The notes beneath the pieces were generated by a model, which ran no database searches, was not told where the DNA came from, and was given only the letters and a program-made list of their open reading frames with translations. Below are positions 6,800-15,242 of a stretch of DNA of 22,320 bases, one piece after another. The first letter of the stretch is position 1; each line of letters begins with the position of its first letter. Position numbers and translations under genes: made by a program. Origin of the DNA: a virus; IMG/VR virus record IMGVR_UViG_3300047553_000886, positions 1 to 22,320 of that record, one strand, 5' to 3'.

Positions 6800-7324
6800 A
6801 TGACTGCCGAACCCGACGTGCTGGATGAAATAGGCCAGCTTTACATGAACGAGCTCGACAAGCTCCCGCTGCAAGACCTTGACCGTATGATCAAACAGGT
6901 CACTGCTGCCAAAGACACTGCCGCTTTGTACCTCAACGCATTGCAGTCCACCTTGCACAGTCGCTTGGGTGGTCATGCCCAACAGCTTCGCCAAGAGGCT
7001 GGCAAGTCCACCGGCACTGTGCGCTTTGAGGTCGATGGCTACATGGTCGTCGCCGATTTGCCTAAGCGCCCTGAATACAACCAGGTCAAGCTCAAAGAAG
7101 CCGTGGAAGCGCTGCGTAAATGGGGCGAGGACCCGGAGAATTATGTCGGCATCGAAATCAAAGTCGCCGAGTCCAAGTACACCGCCTGGCCACCCGGTAT
7201 CCGCGATCTGTTCGAACCTGCACGCACGCTCAAAACGGGCAAGCCCAGCTACAAGCTCGAGCAGATCAAGACCGGAGAAATTCCCGACGCTGCCAACGAC
7301 AGTCACTTTGGTGGGGGTGTGTGA
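6800..7324 (+). CDS. Hypothetical phage protein (174 aa), recombination operon
   Basis: The N-terminal third is helical and acidic (DVLDEIGQLYMNELDKLPLQ), followed by a possible beta-rich part (TVRFEVDGYMVVADLPKRPE) and a C-terminal part with YTAWPPGIRDLFEPARTLKT. I do not recognise a characterised family. A purine-rich AAAGAAAGAGAA precedes the ATG by about 4 bases. The stop shares its last base with the ATG of the ATPase gene (TGATG at 7322-7326), so the two are translationally coupled. Constant placement beside Sak4-like ATPases would suggest a helper in single-strand annealing or repair, but this is inference. Confidence 0.75.
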   Translation: MTAEPDVLDEIGQLYMNELDKLPLQDLDRMIKQVTAAKDTAALYLNALQSTLHSRLGGHAQQLRQEAGKSTGTVRFEVDGYMVVADLPKRPEYNQVKLKEAVEALRKWGEDPENYVGIEIKVAESKYTAWPPGIRDLFEPARTLKTGKPSYKLEQIKTGEIPDAANDSHFGGGV

Positions 7325-8118
7325 TGGCCATTTCACTTGCACAACTCACCCGCGCCAATACGCCCAAGCCACCCCGTATTCTGATTCACGGTGTTGCAGG
7401 CGTTGGTAAAACCACCTTCGCCGCAGAAGCCAGCAAACCTGTGTTCGTGCAAACGGAAGACGGTCTGGGAACAATTCCGGCAGCTAGCTTTCCGCTTGCA
7501 CGCACGTTTGAGGAAGTCCTTGAGTCACTGGCCTCGCTTTACACCGAAGACCATGACTTCAAAACCGTGGTCATTGACAGCGTTGACTGGCTCGAGCCCT
7601 TGGTTTGGGGCAAGGCCTGCCGCGACAACGGATGGGGATCCATCGAAGACGCCGGTTACGGCAAAGGGTACGTCGCCGCATTGACTCTGTGGCGTCAGTA
7701 CATCGACGGCCTGAACGCACTGCGTGACGACCGTGGCATGACCGTTGTGCAAATCGCGCACACCGACATCAAGCGTTTTGACTCGCCTGAGCACGACCCC
7801 TACGACCGGTACGTCATCAAGTTGCACACCCGCGCAGCGGCGCTGATGCAAGAGCACTCCGACATCGTGCTGTTTGCCAACTACCGCATCTCCACCGTGA
7901 AGGCCGATGTCGGCTTCAACAAAAAAGTAAACCGCGCCATGGGCTCGGGCGAGCGGGTGATTCACACCGCCGAGCGCCCAGCCTTTTTGGCCAAGAACCG
8001 CTATGGCCTTCCTGAGACCCTGCCACTGGACTGGCAGTCCTTTGCCCAGGCCATGCCCGATGTGATCAAGCCCATGTTGATCGCCAACCCAGTCACCCCC
8101 ACCAACCCAACCACCTGA
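7324..8118 (+). CDS. AAA_24 / Sak4-like phage ATPase
   Basis: A 264-residue RecA-fold ATPase. Walker A is GVAGVGKTT (residues 23-31) and Walker B is TVVIDS (81-86); a Q-I-A-H sensor-like strand (VVQIAHTDIKRF) follows. This is the pattern of phage AAA_24 proteins (PF13479), several of which are grouped with the Sak4 single-strand annealing proteins. They promote homologous recombination of phage DNA, often with a partner ssDNA-binding protein; the next gene encodes a DUF669 protein that fits that role. The ATG at 7324 overlaps the upstream stop by one base; an upstream extension in the same frame (from 7120) lies inside the previous gene and is not favoured. Confidence 0.88.
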   Translation: MAISLAQLTRANTPKPPRILIHGVAGVGKTTFAAEASKPVFVQTEDGLGTIPAASFPLARTFEEVLESLASLYTEDHDFKTVVIDSVDWLEPLVWGKACRDNGWGSIEDAGYGKGYVAALTLWRQYIDGLNALRDDRGMTVVQIAHTDIKRFDSPEHDPYDRYVIKLHTRAAALMQEHSDIVLFANYRISTVKADVGFNKKVNRAMGSGERVIHTAERPAFLAKNRYGLPETLPLDWQSFAQAMPDVIKPMLIANPVTPTNPTT

Positions 8119-8140
8119 AATTGAAATAGGAGAAAACACC

Positions 8141-8653
8141 ATGGCTTCATTCGGACAAACTTTCGACGCATCCTCAGTTGAACCCAGCAGCGGCTACGAA
8201 GTCCTGCCACCCGGTAAATACCTCGCCCAAATTGTTGCAAGCGAAATGCGTGCAACCAAAGACGGCATGGGCCAGTACCTCTACCTTGAGGTGGATGTCA
8301 TTGAGGGGCAGTACGCAGGCCGCAAGCTCTTTGATCGCCTGAACCTCATCAATGCCAATGCAGATGCTGTGCAAATCGCACAGCGCACGCTGTCATCTAT
8401 CTGCCGTGCCGTTGGCAAGTTGCAGGTCAGCAATTCGGAGCAGTTGCACCTCATTCCATTGATTGCTGATGTGCGTGTGCGCCCCCCGAAGGGCATGTAT
8501 GGCGAGAGCAACTCGGTCCGCTACCTGCCTCGCAGCGGTCAGGCTGCAAACGCCCCCACATTCAGCACTGGTCCAGCCAACCCGCCAGCGCGTCCTGCCG
8601 TTGCTACAGCAACGCCTGCTGCCAACGGACTGCCCTGGAAGCGCCAAGCCTGA
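8141..8653 (+). CDS. DUF669 protein, probable phage ssDNA-binding protein
   Basis: A 170-residue protein with the DUF669 layout: FDASSVEPSSGYEVLPPGKY at the N-terminus, then a beta-barrel-like core (LYLEVDVIEGQYAGRKLFDR, LNLINANADAVQIAQRTLSS, ICRAVGKL), a proline/alanine-rich linker, and a short end LPWKRQA. The layout of an OB-like core with a disordered tail resembles SSB, and DUF669 proteins commonly accompany Sak4-type ATPases. It would coat ssDNA during replication and recombination. AGGAG lies 8 bases before the ATG. The acidic tip typical of bacterial SSB is absent, so partner contacts probably differ. Confidence 0.85.
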   Translation: MASFGQTFDASSVEPSSGYEVLPPGKYLAQIVASEMRATKDGMGQYLYLEVDVIEGQYAGRKLFDRLNLINANADAVQIAQRTLSSICRAVGKLQVSNSEQLHLIPLIADVRVRPPKGMYGESNSVRYLPRSGQAANAPTFSTGPANPPARPAVATATPAANGLPWKRQA

Positions 8654-8664
8654 GGTCCCACTGC

Positions 8665-9066
8665 ATGCACGAACACTTCACATTGCATCAACACGCGCTT
8701 GAGCCGGTTCACCTGCCGGACTCTGCGCAGGGCTGTCGGGAGCGAATGGCTGCGCTGCAAGGCGAGATTGCTTCCATTCGTATTCAGATCGCAACGACTG
8801 ACATTCGGCGGCAAACAGAGAAGAAGACGCTTGATGCTGCCTGGTTCCATCGCGCCAAAACCGCGCTGCGTTTAAAGCAGCAGGAGCTGGCGCAGGTGAC
8901 TGTGCATCTTGCAACCTTTGATAAACGCGCTGCGCCCAATCACCGTGATGCCTTCAAAGACACCTTGATTGAAGTGGTGCGTGAAAACTGCAATGACCAG
9001 GAGTGGGCGGGCCTGGTGCAGCGTGCGCGTGACTTACACGCGAGCCAAGGAGGAAACCATGGCTGA
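8665..9066 (+). CDS. Hypothetical coiled-coil phage protein (133 aa)
   Basis: The N-terminus is histidine-rich (MHEHFTLHQHALEPVH); residues about 24-85 form a probable coiled coil (CRERMAALQGEIASIRIQIA, RAKTALRLKQQELAQVTVHL). The last 40 residues are polar (DAFKDTLIEVVRENCNDQEW). No known family is recognised. It begins 11 bases after the DUF669 stop and overlaps the nuclease gene by 8 bases, so it belongs to the operon. It may be a structural helper of the adjacent nuclease or ssDNA-binding protein; nothing in the sequence proves this. Confidence 0.7.
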   Translation: MHEHFTLHQHALEPVHLPDSAQGCRERMAALQGEIASIRIQIATTDIRRQTEKKTLDAAWFHRAKTALRLKQQELAQVTVHLATFDKRAAPNHRDAFKDTLIEVVRENCNDQEWAGLVQRARDLHASQGGNHG

Positions 9067-10012
9067 ACTGCCCGCCATCACAAGCCTTACCCGCGAGGCC
9101 ATCTTCTCTGGCTACGAAGCAGATGCCAGTGATGGGTTTCGCAGCCACCTTGGCGCATCCCTCATTGGCAAGGAATGCGAACGTGCGCTTTGGTACGACT
9201 TTCGCTGGGTCACGCGCAGCAAGCACCCAGGCCGACTTCTGCGCTTGTTTGAAACCGGTCAACTGGAGGAGGCGCGCCTGGTGCTGAACCTGAGACGCAC
9301 CGGTGCGACTGTGCTGGAAGTCGATCCCGAGACTGGACGTCAGTTTCGTGTTCAAGCCCATGGCGGCCATTTTGGAGGTTCGCTCGATGGCGTTGCTATC
9401 AATTTGCTTGAAGCACCCAAAGTCTGGCACGTGCTGGAGTTCAAGACGCACTCTAACAAGAGCTTTGGCGATCTGGTGGCCAAGAAGGTACGCGAGTCCA
9501 AACCGCAGCACTTTGCCCAGATGCAAATCTACATGCACCTGATGGGCATTACCCGATCGATGTACTTGGCTGTGAACAAGGACACCGATGACCTGTATGT
9601 CGAACGCGTGGAGGCAGATGTCACTTATGCGGAACTTCTTCTGGAAAAAGCCCGGCGAATCATCTTTGCCCAAACACCACTGCCACGCATCAGCGAAGAG
9701 CCAAGTTGGTATCAGTGCCGCATGTGTGACCACGCACCGGTTTGCCATGCAAGTGGCAACAGCGTGGTGGCACCTGCGATCAATTGCCGTACTTGCCTGC
9801 ACTCAACACCCGTGGATGGTGGTTGGCATTGCGACCGGCATCAAAAGCGCCTGACCGAAGTAGATCAGCGCAGCGGCTGTGAGCAGCACCTGTATTTGCC
9901 ACCACTTGTTCCTGCTACGCAAGTCGATGCGGGTGACGACTGGGTTGACTACGAATTTACCAACGGTGTTCGCTGGCGCGATGCCGGTTTGAAAAAGCAC
10001 GCCGCCAACTGA
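9059..10012 (+). CDS. Cas4/RecB-like PD-(D/E)XK exonuclease with probable Fe-S cluster
   Basis: A 317-residue protein. Active-site residues are D110 (GGSLDG) and E127/K129 (VLEFKTHS), followed by the Q-motif (QHFAQMQIYMHLM, 150-162). C40 (GKECERALWY) plus C220, C223 and C229 (YQCRMCDHAPVC) reproduce the four-cysteine 4Fe-4S arrangement of Cas4 and AddB nucleases. A further group, C243, C246, C258 and C274, could bind zinc and is an addition to the basic fold. Such phage nucleases resect DNA ends to give ssDNA for annealing proteins, which fits the ATPase and DUF669 neighbours. AAGGAGG lies 5 bases before the ATG at 9059; an upstream in-frame ATG at 8969 lies deep in the previous gene and is not preferred. 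Confidence 0.88.
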   Translation: MAELPAITSLTREAIFSGYEADASDGFRSHLGASLIGKECERALWYDFRWVTRSKHPGRLLRLFETGQLEEARLVLNLRRTGATVLEVDPETGRQFRVQAHGGHFGGSLDGVAINLLEAPKVWHVLEFKTHSNKSFGDLVAKKVRESKPQHFAQMQIYMHLMGITRSMYLAVNKDTDDLYVERVEADVTYAELLLEKARRIIFAQTPLPRISEEPSWYQCRMCDHAPVCHASGNSVVAPAINCRTCLHSTPVDGGWHCDRHQKRLTEVDQRSGCEQHLYLPPLVPATQVDAGDDWVDYEFTNGVRWRDAGLKKHAAN

Positions 10013-10057
10013 ATCCCCAACCGCAAACCTAAACGCAATTGAAAAAGGAGTCCCGTC

Positions 10058-11632
10058 ATGAGCTTTTCCCTTCGCCCCTACCAAAGCGCTGCCATCCAAG
10101 GCATCTACAACTATTTCCAAGATGAGAGCGGCAACCCGCTGGTGGTGATTCCTACCGCTGGTGGCAAGTCCCTTGTCATGGCCACCTTTGTTGAAGGCGT
10201 GCTCAAAGCCTTTCCAGATCAGCGCATCCTGATCGTGACTCATGTGCGTGAGCTGATTGAACAGAACTTTGCCGAACTCAAAAAGCTTTGGCCGCAAGCC
10301 CCGGCAGGGATTTATTCAGCAGGTCTTAAGAAGCGTGAGATCCGTGCGCAGATTTTGTTTGCTGGCATCCAGTCCATTCACAAGCGTGTGTATGACGTTC
10401 AGCAGTGCGATCTGGTGTTGATTGATGAAGCGCATTTGATCCCACGCTCCTCAAACACGATGTACCGCAAGTTTCTTGATGGCTTGAAGCGCATTAACCC
10501 CATGCTCAAAGTGATTGGTCTGACGGCCACGCCATACCGCCTTGACTCTGGGTTGTTGCATGAAGGTAGTGAGGCCATCTTCACTGACATCGCCTACGAG
10601 GTTTCGGTGCGCGAGTTGATTGATGACCACTACCTTTCGCCACTGATCTCCAAACGCATGGCAACGCAAATTGACCTCACTGGTGTGGGTACACGCGGCG
10701 GTGAGTTCATCCCGAAGGATTTGGAAGCGGCCATTGACCAGGACGCGATCACACAAAGCGCAGTCAATGAAATCTTCTCGTACTCAACAAACCGCAAAAG
10801 CTGGCTGATCTTCTGTGCTGGCGTGGACCATGCTTACCACGTGCGTGATGCGGTGCGCAGCAGAGGGGTGACCTGCGAGACGATTGTGGGCGATACGCCC
10901 AGCGCCCAGCGCGAAGCGATCATCAATGACTTCAAGGCCGGACGAATTCAGTGCCTGACCAATGCCAATGTCTTGACGACAGGCTTTAACGCTCCTGCGG
11001 TAGACCTGATTGCCATGCTGCGCCCGACCAAGTCGGCGGGCTTGTATGTGCAGATCGTTGGTCGTGGCTGCCGCCTTGCACCGGGCAAGACCGACTGCTT
11101 GGTGCTCGACTTTGCCGGGAACATTGCGCGCCACGGACCCATTGACGCCATCAAGCCCAAGACACCCAAAGCGGGTGAAGACGGCGATGCGCCCACCAAA
11201 GCCTGCCCTGAGTGCGACAGCATCGTGCACGCGGCGGTACGTCAGTGCCCCGACTGTGGCCACATGTTTCCGGAGCCGCAAATCAAGATTGACGCCAAAG
11301 CCAGCACTTTGGACATCCTCTCTGGCGGTCCACCCGAGTGGGTGCCCGTGACACGGGTCAGCTATGCCCGGCACGACAAGACTGGTAAGCCGCCGTCACT
11401 TCGAGTTGATTACTGGAGTGGACTGAGTTCCCACAGCGAATGGGTTTGCATTGAACACCAGGGCTATGCGCGGCAAAAGGCTGCGAGCTGGTGGGCAAAC
11501 CGAGCACCGGGGCTGCCACTTCCCCGTGGTGTTGATGAAGCTCTGGCCGTATCGCAGCGGCTCAAGTGTCCATCGCAGATCGCGGTGCGCCCGAGCGGGC
11601 GTTACACAGAAATCGTCGGCGCGCGCTTTTGA
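10058..11632 (+). CDS. SF2 DEAH-box helicase with C-terminal zinc finger
   Basis: A 524-residue helicase: Q-like region RPYQSAAI (6-13), motif I PTAGGKS (32-38), motif II DEAH (123-126), motif III TATP (156-159), then TTGFNAP (307-313) and motif VI QIVGRGCR (332-339). This is the SSL2/UvsW-like superfamily 2 type common in phages. C383, C386, C397 and C400 form a zinc-ribbon-like element, and the last 120 residues are a separate domain of unknown role. It probably unwinds or remodels branched DNA in replication or recombination. AAGGAG is 7 bases before the ATG. It continues the rightward operon. Confidence 0.93.
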   Translation: MSFSLRPYQSAAIQGIYNYFQDESGNPLVVIPTAGGKSLVMATFVEGVLKAFPDQRILIVTHVRELIEQNFAELKKLWPQAPAGIYSAGLKKREIRAQILFAGIQSIHKRVYDVQQCDLVLIDEAHLIPRSSNTMYRKFLDGLKRINPMLKVIGLTATPYRLDSGLLHEGSEAIFTDIAYEVSVRELIDDHYLSPLISKRMATQIDLTGVGTRGGEFIPKDLEAAIDQDAITQSAVNEIFSYSTNRKSWLIFCAGVDHAYHVRDAVRSRGVTCETIVGDTPSAQREAIINDFKAGRIQCLTNANVLTTGFNAPAVDLIAMLRPTKSAGLYVQIVGRGCRLAPGKTDCLVLDFAGNIARHGPIDAIKPKTPKAGEDGDAPTKACPECDSIVHAAVRQCPDCGHMFPEPQIKIDAKASTLDILSGGPPEWVPVTRVSYARHDKTGKPPSLRVDYWSGLSSHSEWVCIEHQGYARQKAASWWANRAPGLPLPRGVDEALAVSQRLKCPSQIAVRPSGRYTEIVGARF

Positions 11633-11646
11633 TGTCGAGCGCATAA

Positions 11647-11970
11647 ATGATGTGCGCCATTTGCAGGCGCGATGCCCGAGGGTATGGGTTCGCGCCATGT
11701 TTGATCCGTATTGATGCGCCGAGCGTGAAGTTGTGTTCGAGGCGCTGTCAAAACATTGCAGCAAGGCTAAAGGGAATGATTGATCCAAACCAACATGAAA
11801 CCAACGCTCTGGCGGCGGCCTGCGAGACAGGTGGCGAGTACGTCGAGTCACTTGCCAAAACAGACTTGGCCACCTTCACCGCAGTGGAGTGGTCAACCTT
11901 GATTGATGTGGTCGTGACCGCCTTTCAAGACTCACTTCGCATTGCCTATGCAGATGACCCACCATTTTGA
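11647..11970 (+). CDS. DUF6511-like phage protein
   Basis: A 107-residue protein with a zinc-finger-like N-terminus (CAICRRDARGYGF, then LCSRRCQNIAARLKGMIDP) and a C-terminal helical part (TNALAAACETGGEYVESLAK, TAVEWSTLIDVVVTAFQDSL). This pattern matches the DUF6511 family I recall from prophages; its function is unknown. The four cysteines (CxxC and CxxxC) probably bind one zinc. Two ATGs in tandem (11647 and 11650) could serve; neither has a strong Shine-Dalgarno sequence. It lies between the helicase and primase genes, which suggests a replication accessory role. Confidence 0.78.
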   Translation: MMCAICRRDARGYGFAPCLIRIDAPSVKLCSRRCQNIAARLKGMIDPNQHETNALAAACETGGEYVESLAKTDLATFTAVEWSTLIDVVVTAFQDSLRIAYADDPPF

Positions 11971-11978
11971 AGGAACGC

Positions 11979-14300
11979 ATGAATCCAAATAATTACATGG
12001 CCCATCTTGGGGCCACGCTCGTAGATCGCGGCTATGCCATTTTGCCGATCCAGCCTAGCACTAAGAAGCCGGGCATGTTTCGCCTGGGTGCCTGGCAAGA
12101 CTATCCCAAGTGGAGCCGTCACTGTGAGCGCGACACGACTGAAAACGAAGTCGATATCTGGGGCGACTGGCCCGAAGCTGGCATTGGTATTGCCGCAGGC
12201 AAGGTGATTGGCATCGACATTGATGTGCTGCAGTCCAAAGACATCGCGGTTCAGATTGAGGGCTTAGCTAAGCGGCTGCTGGGCGACACACCTGCAGTTC
12301 GTATCGGCAACGCCCCCAAGCGATTGCTGGTGTACCGTGCGGCCCAGCCCTTCAGTGGCTTTAAGTTCCCGCCCATTGAGGTCTTGGGTGTGGGGCAGCA
12401 GTTCATCGCCTATGGCATTCACCCGGATACCGGCAAGCCCTACGAGTGGCCCGTGCAAACCTTGGCCGACCTGAAAATCGAAGAACTGCCTGTCATCACC
12501 GAGGCACAGGCTCGAGAGTTTGCACGCCAGGCGTACGAGATGGTCCCCGAATCTATGCGCCCCAAAAGTCTGGCTGTAGGTTTGAAGTCTCCAGAGGCGT
12601 TCGCCAATCTGCCCGAGCAACGCGGCACGTTCGAGGCAGTGCAAGACGCGCTTCAGTACATCCCCAATCAGGACCTGGACTACGACAGTTGGGTGCGCAT
12701 TGGCATGGCCATCAAAGGTGCGCTTGCCGAGCAGGGGTGGCCGCTCTTTGAGTCCTGGTCTGCGTCGTCCAGTAAAAACGATGCCAAGACAACCGCTAAA
12801 AGTTGGGGGAGCTTTTCGCCTCAGCGCATTGGGGCGGGAACCATCTACAAGCTGGCGCTGGACAACGGCTGGATTCCAGATGCTGACCTGCAGCTCAATG
12901 GTGAGATTGTGATGAACGGACATCACCCGGCCAAGGAGATGCTGCAAACGCTGCAAACATCAAACCCCATCACGATTGATGGATCAGGTGCACCGCCCGT
13001 GCTGCCACCACCCAAACCACTGCCGACGGGCTGGGACCAAGTTGGCGGCGTGATTGCCGACATGATGTCGCTCATGGCAACGACGGCAAAGCGTCCACAG
13101 CCTGTGCTGGCGCTCGGAGCGAGTTTGTGTGCCATCGGCGCGCTGATGGGGCGTAAGTACCGCACCGAGAGCAACACGCGCTCGAACCTTTATGTCGTAG
13201 GTATCGCTGAGAGCGGCGCAGGCAAGAACCACAGCCGCGTGGTTATCAACGAGCTATTCCGCAAGGCCGGGTTGCTGCAATACCTGGGCGGCAACAAGAT
13301 CGCATCGGGTTCCGGTCTTTTGACGGCCATCCAGCGTCAGCCCGCCATTCTTTTTCAGCTAGATGAGTTCGGTATGTTTTTGTCGGCAGCCGCTGACCGT
13401 AAACGCTCCCCGCGCTACGTGTGTGAAATCCTGGACCTGATGACCGAGCTGTACACCACTTCAGGCACGACTTACTTTGGCATTGAGTACGCAAGCAACC
13501 AACTCAACAACGCGCACCGTGCCATTCACCAGCCCTGCGCGTGCATCTACGGCACCACCACACCCTTGCACTTTTGGCAGGCGCTGCAGGCGTCGAATGT
13601 GGCCGACGGTTCATTGGCGCGCTTTCTGATTCTGGAGAGCGAGGACGATTTCCCCAATAGCAACGAACTTTTTGGCACGATAGATCCCCCGCAAGACTTA
13701 ATCGACCGACTGCTGCTGATCCACCAGGGAGGTGGTCAGTTGAACGGCAACCTCACGGATGTGGGCGCGATTGATGAAGTGCTGGTGGATCCGCGTGTCG
13801 TTCCGATGACCGCGCAAGCGCGTGACGCGTTTCGCTTGCTTGACCACGAGTTGTTGACAAAGCTTCGCTTGTCGAGAGGCACCGGTTTTTCATCGATCTT
13901 GGCGCGCATTGAAGAGAACGCCACCAAATTGGCTCTCATTCGCGCTGTGTCGCGCGACGCGGTGACACCGCAGATCGAGGACCACGACGCGCACTGGGGA
14001 ATTGCGCTCTCGCGCCACTGTGCCGAGCTGACTATTCGAGAAGCAAGCGCGCGCGTTTCAGAAAACCAAGTCGAGTCCAACCACAAGCGCGCTTTGCAAA
14101 TCCTGCGTGATGGCGATGCCGCTGGTATGTCAAAGAGCGAGTTCACACGGCGCACCCAGTTCATGGACCACCGCCAGCGAGATGGCGTGCTGCGTACCTT
14201 AACGGACGCCCACCTGGTTGAGGTGTTCGCCATGCCAACGGGCGGCAGACCTAGCCAGTGGATCAAGCTGGCGGGAAATGATGTCCCAACTGAACAGTGA
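11979..14300 (+). CDS. Primase-polymerase / helicase-like fusion (Prim-Pol, PriCT-2, DUF3987-like)
   Basis: A 773-residue replication protein. Residues about 5-170 are a bifunctional primase-polymerase domain with catalytic DID (D80, D82; GKVIGIDIDV) and the YGIHPDTGKPYEW strand with H148. Residues about 213-298 match PriCT-2 (TFEAVQDALQYIP, LDYDSWVRIGMAIKGAL, FESWS). Residues from about 355 on form a DUF3987-like ATPase with the Walker A-like ESGAGK (411-416) and Walker B-like ILFQLDEFG (457-465). The protein could both prime and unwind, making the phage replication independent of host DnaG/DnaB loading. AAGGA overlaps the preceding stop and is 5 bases from the ATG at 11979; a TTG twelve bases upstream is less likely. 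Confidence 0.9.
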   Translation: MNPNNYMAHLGATLVDRGYAILPIQPSTKKPGMFRLGAWQDYPKWSRHCERDTTENEVDIWGDWPEAGIGIAAGKVIGIDIDVLQSKDIAVQIEGLAKRLLGDTPAVRIGNAPKRLLVYRAAQPFSGFKFPPIEVLGVGQQFIAYGIHPDTGKPYEWPVQTLADLKIEELPVITEAQAREFARQAYEMVPESMRPKSLAVGLKSPEAFANLPEQRGTFEAVQDALQYIPNQDLDYDSWVRIGMAIKGALAEQGWPLFESWSASSSKNDAKTTAKSWGSFSPQRIGAGTIYKLALDNGWIPDADLQLNGEIVMNGHHPAKEMLQTLQTSNPITIDGSGAPPVLPPPKPLPTGWDQVGGVIADMMSLMATTAKRPQPVLALGASLCAIGALMGRKYRTESNTRSNLYVVGIAESGAGKNHSRVVINELFRKAGLLQYLGGNKIASGSGLLTAIQRQPAILFQLDEFGMFLSAAADRKRSPRYVCEILDLMTELYTTSGTTYFGIEYASNQLNNAHRAIHQPCACIYGTTTPLHFWQALQASNVADGSLARFLILESEDDFPNSNELFGTIDPPQDLIDRLLLIHQGGGQLNGNLTDVGAIDEVLVDPRVVPMTAQARDAFRLLDHELLTKLRLSRGTGFSSILARIEENATKLALIRAVSRDAVTPQIEDHDAHWGIALSRHCAELTIREASARVSENQVESNHKRALQILRDGDAAGMSKSEFTRRTQFMDHRQRDGVLRTLTDAHLVEVFAMPTGGRPSQWIKLAGNDVPTEQ

Positions 14301-14314
14301 ACGGTCTATGAGGA

Positions 14315-14341
14315 CTTCTTTCAATTACGACCTTCTTTCAA
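14315..14341 (-). repeat. Two CTTCTTTCAA motifs, inverted copies of the 14456 repeats
   Basis: CTTCTTTCAA occurs at 14315-14324 and 14332-14341 with a 17-base period. Its reverse complement TTGAAAGAAG occurs at 14456-14465, and a one-mismatch version at 14507-14516. The set therefore gives opposed repeat pairs around an AT-rich segment. Confidence 0.6.
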
Positions 14342-14455
14342 AGGGGGTGCCTCTATATACAAATAAATACAGGGGTCGCTATACGCACCCAAAAATCCTC
14401 GCGCGCGCGAAACGCCTGCCCTGGAGGTGGTCAGAGAGAGACATAGGTATATATA

Positions 14456-14535
14456 TTGAAAGAAGAAGTATTGAAATAAGTACCCCACCAGACCCGGACT
14501 CCACCTTTGAAAGATGAAGTATTGAAATAAGCCCC
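14456..14535 (+). repeat. Two near-identical repeats built on TTGAAA-type motifs
   Basis: The unit from TTGAAAGA through GAAGTATTGAAATAAG to CCCC occurs at 14456-14486 and 14507-14535. The copies differ by one substitution in the first 25 bases and by a 2-base insertion near the end. Each unit contains TTGAAA twice, 15 bases apart (14456/14471 and 14507/14522). A further TTGAAGA follows at 14544. The regular spacing is iteron-like. Confidence 0.7.
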
Positions 14536-14699
14536 GTCATCTGTTGAAGACTTTTTGTAAGCCCTGATAACCGCATCCGATTGAAAAAATCGGAAATGAC
14601 AGACATGAGGGAGCCGCACCCGCCCTGACACGGCTTTGGTGCCAGTGCTCCTCCAGGTCGCACAAGAAAACTTGTACGAACCCTTGGAGGAAATCCCTG

Positions 14700-15242
14700 A
14701 TGAATTACAAATCAACCCCACGCCTCGTCATCCTGGCTCTTGACCTGGGTACGACCACCGGCTGGGCACTGCGCTCGGCAAACGGTCCTGTGGCGCATGG
14801 CTTCGTGAGCTTCAAGTCCCAACGCTTTGAGGGCGGTGGCATGCGCTATCTGCGCTTTGGACGTTGGCTCGATGACATGCTCGCCTTGAGTGGCTCAGAG
14901 AGTGACGCACCAACCGATTCAGCGGTCATTGGAGCCGTTTACTTTGAAGAGGTGCGCCGTCACCTCGGCGTAGATGCTGCGCATGTCTACGGCGGTTTGC
15001 TGGCCACGCTGACCGCATGGTGTGAGCGTCACCAGATACCGTACCAAGGTGTGCCTGTGGGCACCATCAAACGCCATGCCACTGGCAAAGGCAACGCGGG
15101 CAAGGCCGAGGTGATTGCGGCCATGAAAGCGCTGGGCCACCCGGTCACCGACGACAACGAGGCGGATGCTCTTGCGCTCTTGCACTGGGCGCTGGCGCAG
15201 TGTACGGATCCCGCCTTGAGCAAGGAGGTGCGCCATGGCTAA
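14700..15242 (+). CDS. RuvC-like Holliday junction endonuclease (phage type)
   Basis: A 180-residue RNase H-fold protein. The first strand LVILALDLGTTTGWAL carries D15; VYFEEVRRH carries E83/E84; DDNEADALALLHWAL (151-165) carries the C-terminal acidic pair. The spacing and the middle motif VPVGTIKRHATGKGNAGKAE fit phage RuvC homologues. It would cut four-way junctions, resolving recombination intermediates and branched DNA before packaging. GGAGG lies 9 bases before the ATG. The gene overlaps the next one by 8 bases. The same fold appears in other nucleases, but the KxxxGxGxAxK-like segment favours RuvC. Confidence 0.87.
   Translation: MNYKSTPRLVILALDLGTTTGWALRSANGPVAHGFVSFKSQRFEGGGMRYLRFGRWLDDMLALSGSESDAPTDSAVIGAVYFEEVRRHLGVDAAHVYGGLLATLTAWCERHQIPYQGVPVGTIKRHATGKGNAGKAEVIAAMKALGHPVTDDNEADALALLHWALAQCTDPALSKEVRHG

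Larger units (their letters stand above)
14301..14699. other. Gene-free AT-rich region, candidate phage replication origin
   Basis: No convincing gene lies in these 399 bases. Short AT-rich runs (around 14352-14369 and 14443-14460) alternate with clustered TTGAAA-type motifs in both orientations (14315-14341 and 14456-14535). Other structures are a GGGTGC/GCACCC inverted pair (14345-14350, 14385-14390) that flanks an AT-rich run, and a small hairpin CCGATT-GAAAA-AATCGG (14577-14593). A weak promoter-like pair (TTGAAG at 14544, GATAAC after 16 bases) could drive the next gene. The position directly after the primase gene, and the repeats, are what an origin would show. Promoter or attenuator functions are alternatives. 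Confidence 0.45.

Noticed and set aside
6686-7342. 218-codon minus-strand frame
   Set aside because: It lies opposite two coupled plus-strand genes and has no ribosome binding site, family resemblance or operon partner.
8954-9802. Long open frame on the minus strand opposite the nuclease gene
   Set aside because: The plus-strand frame shows clear nuclease motifs and a strong ribosome binding site; the opposite frame is a by-product of GC-rich codon use with no recognisable motif.
12264-12956. 230-codon minus-strand frame opposite the primase gene
   Set aside because: The plus-strand frame contains Prim-Pol and PriCT-2 motifs across the same stretch; the antisense frame is low in meaningful motifs.
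14218-14517. Possible small plus-strand gene after the primase gene
   Set aside because: The frame overlaps the primase end, runs through the repeat region and translates it into unlikely sequence; no good ribosome binding site.
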